Source of the DNA: Amphibalanus amphitrite
Taxonomy: Eukaryota; Arthropoda; Thecostraca; Balanomorpha; Balanidae
Length of the DNA: 64,000 nt
Direction of reading: 5' to 3'
NCBI RefSeq assembly: GCF_019059575.1
Contig: NW_024881836.1
Coordinates: 579,094 to 643,093 of the forward strand
Each line of letters starts with the position of its first letter. The first letter of the stretch is position 1. This document shows, piece after piece, positions 58,301 through 64,000 of the stretch. The translations under genes were made by a program, and so were the position numbers. Below the pieces are notes generated by a model, which saw only the letters and a list, made by a program, of their open reading frames with translations, searched no databases and was not told where the DNA came from.

Positions 58301-61300
58301 GAGGAGAGACAGCGGCTAGCGGGTGCCATCGGAGCTCAGAAAATGGACGTCGGAGCCGAGGAAACAGAGGCCGGAGCTCAGGAGGCGGACGCGTTAGCTC
58401 AGGATGCGGCTTCCGGAGCTCAGGAGACGACTGTTGGAGTTGAGGAGGCGACTATGGGAGTTGAAGAGACGGACGCTGTAGCTCAGGAGACGGATACTGG
58501 AGCTAAGGAGACGGATACAGGAGCCGATGCGACGGCTGTCGGAGCTCAGATGACCGCTGGCGCTGAGGCGACGGATACTGGAGCTGAGGAGACGGACGCT
58601 GTAGCTCAGGAGATGGCCGTCGGAGCTGATGAGACTGATATTGGAGCTGAGGAGACGATTGCCGGAGCTCAGGAGACGGACGCTGCAGCTCAGGAGACGG
58701 CTGCCGGAGCCCAGGAGACGGACGCTGTAGCTCAGGAGACCGACGTCGCTCGGTTGCAGGAGACCATCGTCAGCCTCCGACGGGAGCTGGCGGCTGCTCG
58801 GGCCGAAACGGAGCAGCTGATGGTGACTACCGATTTGCAAAGGGAGAATGACGACGCCGTGGCAATGGAGACGATCGACAATCTCCGCCGCGAGCTGGAG
58901 ACGGCCAGGGAGCAGGCGGAGCAGCTGCTGACGGCAGCGACGGACGAGTCGCTGGAGGCGCTCAACGATGTGCGCCGAGAGATGGTCATTGAACGCGACC
59001 GACAGAACGAGGAGCGGAACCTGATGCGCCACGAGCTGCAGATGGCCAGACAGGAGGTGGCGGAGGGCGCCGCTGAGGAGCTGCAGGAGGCGGAGCAGGA
59101 GCTGGAGACCGCGCGTCAGGAGATCGAACGCCTGACGGAGGCCGCTGAGGAAGCTGAACGAGCGCGCGTTGCGCAGGCAGAGGCCTTTGCCGCGGAGAGG
59201 GCCGAACTCGAGAGAGGTTTTGGCGTGGTACAACGCAAAGTGGAGGAAATGGAGAGGTCCGTCGCCGAACAGACTGAGCTTATCCTTCACCTGCAAGCTA
59301 GGTGCGCCGCCCCGCCGGCCGCCGATGGCCAGCCGGAGCCGACTGTAGAGGAACACGCGCCGCCAGAAGACTGGCCAGAATCCAACTCCGACTCCGAGCC
59401 TTCCGAGATCGACGACTCCGAGCCTTCCGAGGTCGACGACTCCGAGCCTCCCGAGGCCGCGCGAGAGATGGATGCTGAGGTGACGACGGCGACACAGCGC
59501 CAGGAGGATGAGATCGCAACTCTACGCCGGCGTATAGAGAAGCTGCACGGGGAGCTGTCCGCGGCTATCTCCGAGGAGAAGTTCCAGGCAGCGGTGGACG
59601 AGCGGCTGCGCGGCGTTGCTGAGGGAAAACTGCATGAGGAGCTAGAGGATCGCCGAAAAACGCTGGCAGGCAGAGAAGGCCGGTCTTCAGGTGCAGCTAG
59701 AGACGGCCAGAAGTGAAAACCAGGCGCTCGCGGTTCGCCTGAAGGCGGAGGCGGAGCAGGCGACCGAGCTGGCGCAGGCGGAGGTGTCGCGCCTGCAGCG
59801 TCAGCTCGAGGCGTCCCGGGCGGAGCTGCGTGTGCAGGTGGAGCAGACGCAGCGGCAGGCTGAACTGGAGCGCGCCGGTCTGCACAGGAAGCTGGACAAG
59901 GCGTGCGCTGAGCTGGCCGCCCTGCAGGCGCAGCTGGTTACAGAGGCGGAGGCGGCCGCGCAGCGGTCCGCCGCCGAACAGGCGACCGCTGAGGAGGCGC
60001 GGCGCCGTGCACTGACCGAGGACCCGCGCCAGCCGGCGCCGGCGCTCGGCTCTCCCAGCCTGATGCCGCCGCCGCCGCCGCCGCCCGGGCCGGCGGACGC
60101 GGCCGACGCATCCATGATGGACATGTCGCTAGATGTGACTGTCTCAGGACTGTCCCTGTCGGCGCTCCGTCCGCCAGCGCCGCCCGCCGGCGAGGCCGTC
60201 TCGCTGTTCGACGAGCTGCAGTCGCTGCGCCGACGCTCGGCCGCGCCCACGCCCGCCCCCGCCGCCGCCCCGGGAACACCTGGCTGTAACGCGTCCCAGC
60301 TGCTTAGTGAGAGTATCGAAATGGACGAGTCATTGGCGGCGGGCTCGCCGGCTGGTGACCGCTCGGTCTCGGCCGGCCGCTCGGCTCTGGCCAACCAATC
60401 GTCGCTGAGTGAGGTGTCCGTGCTGACCCCCGGCGTGACGCTGGACCGCAGCCTGTTGGCGGCCGACGTGGCGGCTGTGTACGAGGAGCTGCGGCGCCTG
60501 CAGCAGCAACTGACAGCCGGCGGTGACTCGCCCGAGCAGCGGGTTCGCCAGCTGCAGGCGGAGCTCGAGCAGCGGGACGAACAGCTGCGGCAGCTGCAGG
60601 CACAGCTGGATCAGCTGCAGCGGCCAGCGGAGTCGGAGGAACGAGCCGAGAACGAGTCTGCTCTGTCGGTACCTGATTTGTCACAGCTGAACGATCACTC
60701 AACAGCCGGTATGAGTCTGACTTTGGAAGATGATGGTGAGGAGGGTCCTGCGGAGCGGAGCGGAGAGGACGAGAAGCCTGCCGACGCAGAGTTGTCTCAG
60801 GAGGCTCCTGACACCGCGGACCGGGCCGAAGTGTCACCAGACTTGGCCTCGGAAGTGGCCAAGGCGCGCTCGCTGCTTGCCGAGCTGGCTGGCCTGCCGG
60901 CGGATGGTGGCGCATCTTTGCTGGAGCTTATCCGAGCGCTGCCCCGTACTGACACCGCCGCCGAGTCAGACGCCGGCGTAGACCCGAACGTCACCTGCAG
61001 CGGGCCGGAGCCGGCGGAAATGACGTGCGTGGTACAGGCGGCCGATCTCGACCTGACGTGCGCGGACCGACCGCAGTCGGACCCAGAGCCGAGTCCCATG
61101 GAGCTGACCTGCGTGATGCAGGCCTCCCAGCTGGACCTGACGGCGGCGACCGGCTCTGACGAGAGCGCCGCGCCGCTCGAGATCAGCGTTATGGACAGCG
61201 GCGAGCAGCAGGCACCCGAGGAGGTGACGGTTCAGTTCGGCGACGCCACGCTGGCTGATCTGTCCCTCGCGCCTCAGCCCGAGCGGCCGGAGCCGGGGAC

Positions 61301-64000
61301 GGCTCTGCGGCAGTCGCGTCAGGAGACGGACGACGTCAGGAGGCAGCTGTTACAGCTGACGGAGGAGCACCAGAACGTGCAGACGCAGCTGGCAGGACTG
61401 ACGGCGGAGAAGCGGGCGTTGGAGACGCAGCTGGAGACGGCTTCGGCGGAGAAGCAGACGCTGGAGTCTCAACTGGAGGTGGCTTCGACGCAACAGCAGA
61501 CGCTCGAGACGCAGCTGGAGACGGCTTCGGCGCAGCAGCAGGCCAGTGACCAGGTGGCGGAGTTCCGGGCTCGCGTGGAGGAGCTGACCACCGAGAGGGA
61601 CCGGCTGGCGGCTGAGCGAGTGGCGCTCGAGCGCAGAGTCATGGTCTCTGAGGAGGACGCCAGTGAGGCCGAGTCGCGTCTCGCCACCGTCGAGGACAGC
61701 ACAAAGAAGATCGAGGCGAACGTGTGGAGTCTGCTGTCCCAGCGTGACGAGCTGTCCGCTCAGCTCGAGCAGGTGACCGTGGAGAAGGACAGCCTGGCCG
61801 TGGAGCTGGAGGCGGTGACGGAAGAGCGGGAGGACGTCTCGTCCCAGCTGAGGGAGGTCACTGCCGAGAAGAGGATGTCGGTGCGTCTGGAGCGCGTCTC
61901 CTCGGAGCAACGAGCTGCGGCTGAGCGGCTGAGCGCCGTGACTGCCGAGCGGGACGCCGCCGCTGCGCAGGTCACAGAGCTGACGGAGGGACACCAGGAG
62001 CTGCAGCGCCGTATCGAGGAGGCGCGCCAGCAGCAGGCTGAGATGGAGAAGCAGCAGCAGCAGCTGGCGGACCAGGACCCGGCCGCTGGCGAGACAGCCG
62101 ATCAGCTGCTGCGGCGCCTGGTGGCCGCGCGCGCCAGTCTGGCCAGCGCGCGCGCTCAGCAGGCTAATGAGCGAGACGTGGCCGCCGGCCTCCGTCAGCT
62201 CAACGAGCAGTGTCTGGCCGACAACGAGTCGCTGCGCGCGGCCACGGCGGCAGCCGAGCAGCGACTGGCTAAGCAGACGGCTCAGCTGACCGAGCTGCGC
62301 GCTCAGCTGGCCGGCCTGGATGAGCTGCGCGAACAGCAGCATCGCGACAGCCGCGAGTGCGAGCGGCTGCGGCGCACACTGCAGGAGGCTGAGGACACCG
62401 ACCGCGAGCTGACTGCGCTCTCCGCGCGGCTGGTGCGGGCAGAGGAGGCCGCCGCCGCCGCCCGGCGCGCGCACGAGATCGCCGAGCGGAGCGCCGCCGA
62501 CGCGGCTGCCGCGCTGGCCGCCGCCACCGCCGGCCAGGAGCAGCACGAGGCGCTTCTCTCCGCGGCTGAGCAGCGCGCCGAGCGGGCCGCCGCCGAGCTG
62601 GCTGAGGCCCGCGCTGAGGCCGCGGAGGCGCAGCAGCGTGCTGACGAGCTGGCGCCGCGCCTCTCGCGCGCCGAGGCAGAGCGGGACGAATGCCGCGCGC
62701 TGCTCTCTGAACTAGAGGAGCGCACCGCGCGCGAGACGGAACGGCTGGCGACGGCAGCGGCCGAGAGCAGCGGTGACTGCCGGCAGGCGAGCCGCGAAAT
62801 CAGTGACCTGCGCGAGATGCTAGCCAGTCGCCAGGAGGAGCTGCAGTCGCAGGCCGCCTGTCTACAGAAGGTCCGATCCAAGCGGCAGGAAGCCGAGAAA
62901 CTGGCCGAGACGCTGACCGGCGAGCGTGACGCGCTGGCCGCCGAGAAGGCCCGGCTCGAGTCGGAGCTGGCTGCACTGACTGCCGAACGGGACGAGCTGA
63001 CCGCCACCGGCGCCGCGCTGAGGGAGGAGCTGTCTACCGTGCGCCAGGCCGCCGACGACCTAAAGACTAAACTATCTGAGACGAGAGGGCGTCTGGAGCG
63101 ACTGCAGCACTCTGCGTCCGAGCGTCAGTCGCAGCTGCAGTTCGAGCTAGACGAGAGGGAGGTGGGCCTTCTGCACGTCCAGGAGGAGCACGAGCAGCTC
63201 CAGCAGCAGCACAAGCAGCTGCAGCAGCAGCACGAGAGCAGCAGCAACACAGAGCAGCTCACCCGGCAGGACGGGCAGGCGCAACAGCGCCTTATTCAGC
63301 TACAGGTCCACTGTTACTTTGCACGAGCTTCGTACTGCAGGTTACTATCGTATAGATCATTTTGAATCCTAGTTGTTAATGTATATTTAATATTTACCCG
63401 TGTGTGATAAATTACGTAGCAATGAGACTAGATGCACCAAAATGTATGTAGTACACTAAGTTTTATTCGAAGCGATGGTATTTGATATGCCTTATTCACC
63501 TGGGATCGATCTGATTCACACACTAAATTATCGCAGGCTTCGTGCTCCAATCGCAGTGTCCCTCCCGTGCTGACCGGAATGTCGGCGCCTGTGCCCTCCA
63601 GGGAAGCCTGGACCACATGACCGAGGTGCTCGCCTCCGTGAGGTCGGAGGCGGAGGCGCGGGTCGCCTCCCTGGCGGCTTCCCACGAGGCGCAGGTGGCG
63701 GCGCTCTCAACGGAACGGGACGAGCAGCTGGCAGCGGCTGCGGCTGAGCTAGAAAACCAGCGGACATCCGCCGCGGCTGAGTTAGAAAACCAGCGAGCGG
63801 CAGCCGCAGTTGAGCTAGAAAACCAGCGGAAATCTGCTGCGGCTGAACTAGAGAAACAGCGGACGGCGGCCGAGACCGAGCTAGAAAACCAGCGGACAGC
63901 AGCCGAAGCAGAACTAGAAAACCAGCGGACGCGGCCGCTGCAGAACTAGAAAAACAGTGCGCCGCAGCCGCGGCCGAGCTGGAGACTCTGCGGAAACAGC
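49312..64000 (+). CDS. CENPE: Kinesin-7 / CENP-E motor protein, 3' end outside the window
   Basis: Exons: 49312-49516, 49712-49789, 51030-51169, 51627-51701, 52135-52400, 52648-52792, 53201-53308, 53764-53993, 54964-55102, 55238-55432, 55814-55922, 56271-63305, 63602 onward. All introns are GT-AG, phases agree. Residues 1-339 are an N-terminal kinesin motor: P-loop GQTSSGKT (90-97, split by an intron), switch I NDRSSRSH (202-209), switch II DLAGSE (239-244). [12 protein letters not shown] is the CENP-E-type neck linker; KKRRMTWCG (about 420-428) matches the basic segment after the CENP-E neck coil. Plus-end-directed, it carries chromosomes to the metaphase plate and links kinetochores to microtubules. 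A Pro-rich spacer precedes a huge coiled-coil rod, over 3,000 residues in all, longer than human CENP-E. One extra base at about 59648 and one missing at about 63930 break the frame. Confidence 0.92.
49790..51029. other. CENP-E intron 2
   Basis: This 1,240-bp intron separates the two halves of the P-loop exon pair. 49795-50060 contains C-rich tracts and a TCAGACGTCGGGG phrase repeated near 49893 and 49940. No gene was recognised inside. Confidence 0.7.
51702..52134. other. CENP-E intron 4
   Basis: 433 bp ending in a C-rich polypyrimidine tract and CCCCCAG. Nothing else was recognised. Confidence 0.7.
52793..53200. repeat. CENP-E intron 6 with AGGTCA-rich degenerate repeats
   Basis: 52793-53040 holds diverged units with GGTCA phrases: AGGTCAGGCCGGGTCA, GTAGGTCAGGCTTGGTCAC and GGTCACAGGTCAGGTCA. 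A DR1-type pair, GGGTCA at 52824-52829 and AGGTCA at 52831-52836, lies within. The intron ends in a C run and CCCCTCAG. Confidence 0.6.
53309..53763. other. CENP-E intron 7
   Basis: 455 bp, unremarkable, ending TCGTCCGCAG. No gene or repeat was recognised. Confidence 0.7.
54172..54829 (-). mobile_element. SINE-like unit duplicated in tandem in CENP-E intron 8
   Basis: Two head-to-tail copies, period 326 bp: TGGGTTAGGCCCTTTCGGTC begins at 54191 and again at 54517. They are over 90 percent alike by eye across GTCGCCGGGGCTGAG, GGTGCGCTCCCTC and CAGTATCCTGAGGATAGAAG. Each copy is preceded by a TTTGTTTGTTTTGTT stretch. On the minus strand this is an A-rich CAAA tail at the 3' end, as in retroposed SINEs. 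No tRNA-like promoter boxes were identified, so the SINE label is inference. Confidence 0.6.
56357..57676 (+). repeat. Coding tandem repeats of 42 and 81 bp in CENP-E
   Basis: Residues about 593-1032. Two units share the start [23 protein letters not shown] (14 residues), and [19 protein letters not shown] followed by TELTDTVAR (27 residues). The order is ABABABBBABABBABABABAB, the last B partial: nine A and eleven full B. Each A is two exact heptads; B is one residue short of four heptads, so each B shifts the coiled-coil register. Near-identity of units indicates recent expansion or homogenisation. Confidence 0.93.
58352..58749 (+). repeat. 21-bp coding repeat (7-residue acidic unit) in CENP-E
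   Basis: About 19 diverged units of the form GAQETDA / VAQETDT / GAEETDA. Each is one heptad but lacks large hydrophobic residues, having Gly, Ala, Val and Thr instead. It is flanked by normal coiled coil ([10 protein letters not shown] before, [15 protein letters not shown] after). Confidence 0.9.
59390..59460 (+). repeat. 24-bp acidic repeat in CENP-E
   Basis: Three units of DSEPSE(I/V)D encode a short acidic, Pro-containing, probably flexible break in the rod. Confidence 0.8.
59643..59660 (+). other. Frame break in CENP-E exon 12
   Basis: Reading frame 2 gives good coiled coil up to GKLHEELE, then a poor [14 protein letters not shown] and a stop at 59714. The +1 frame is closed by a TAG at 59643-59645. 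From 59649 it reads [20 protein letters not shown] and continues as coiled coil for 1,200 codons. Omitting one base of GAGGATC near 59648 joins them. With that base removed, exons 1-12 total 8,724 nt, exactly 2,908 codons. Confidence 0.85.
61419..61544 (+). repeat. 42-bp coding repeat in CENP-E
   Basis: Three 14-residue units: [42 protein letters not shown]. Each is two heptads. Confidence 0.85.
63306..63601. other. CENP-E intron 12
   Basis: Inferred from RLIQLQ ending in CTACAG before GTCCAC at 63305/63306 and TGCCCTCCAG before GGAAGC at 63602, phase 0 on both sides. The donor is not a strong consensus. AT-rich interior; the upstream frame would otherwise stop at 63363. Confidence 0.7.
63746..64000 (+). 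repeat. 33-bp coding repeat (11-residue hendecads) in CENP-E
   Basis: Seven consecutive units of the form [11 protein letters not shown] and an eighth running off the window. The sixth unit is 32 nt: CGGACGCGGCC against CGGACGGCGGCC in unit 4, so one G is missing near 63930. The given sequence therefore stops at a TAG at 63947, while the next frame continues [18 protein letters not shown]. Confidence 0.9.

Noticed and set aside
58394-59356. 320-codon minus-strand Leu/Ser-rich frame
   Set aside because: Antisense shadow of CENP-E exon 12.
59691-59716. TCTTCAG as a splice acceptor explaining the frame change in CENP-E
   Set aside because: The 13 codons before it in the downstream frame ([13 protein letters not shown]) already read as good coiled coil, so coding continues upstream of the supposed acceptor.
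61350-63007. 398- and 234-codon minus-strand frames
   Set aside because: Antisense shadows of the CENP-E coiled coil; composition follows the complement of Glu/Gln/Leu codons.

Overview
The window is nuclear DNA of a metazoan, most probably an arthropod and, by inference, a crustacean. The grounds are: genes split by GT-AG introns, strongly GC-ended codons in coding exons set in AT-richer non-coding DNA, a ZAD-type C2H2 zinc-finger gene (a class typical of arthropods), and a dense population of TTAA- and TA-flanked DNA transposons. No bacterial operons, rRNA, tRNA or CRISPR arrays were seen.

Layout. Positions 1-29,400 hold no gene I can support except the ruins of a Tc1/mariner transposase. 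They consist of non-coding DNA, minisatellites and many non-autonomous transposons. The most striking part is 16,961-23,906, a nest at least four levels deep: a mariner element broken by a CACTG-ended EnSpm/CACTA-like element, itself broken by a TTAA element with long inverted repeats, which holds three further elements. Related TTAA elements lie at 4,694-5,522, 12,764-14,173 and 25,511-26,713. They are loaded with AGGTCA half-sites, including direct repeats with 1-bp spacing.

Five protein genes follow. A single-exon CENP-N-like kinetochore gene is at 29,438-30,163 (minus). A single-coding-exon AtuA-domain protein with a mitochondrial-type N-terminus is at 38,762-40,651 (plus). A peripherin/RDS-like tetraspanin is at 41,497-42,837 (plus). 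A nine-exon ZAD plus seven-finger C2H2 protein is at 44,087-48,364 (minus). The 5' part of a very long kinesin-7/CENP-E gene runs from 49,312 off the right edge (plus, 13 exons seen). The zinc-finger gene and CENP-E are divergent and share a gap of about 950 bp. The tetraspanin and zinc-finger genes are convergent.

The genes do not form one pathway. Two of the five (CENP-N-like and CENP-E) are kinetochore proteins, but their co-location is probably chance. The CENP-E rod is largely tandem repeat-derived coiled coil (14/27-residue, 7-residue and 11-residue repeats). It carries two single-base frame breaks, at about 59,648 and about 63,930, that look like assembly errors or indels within repetitive sequence.
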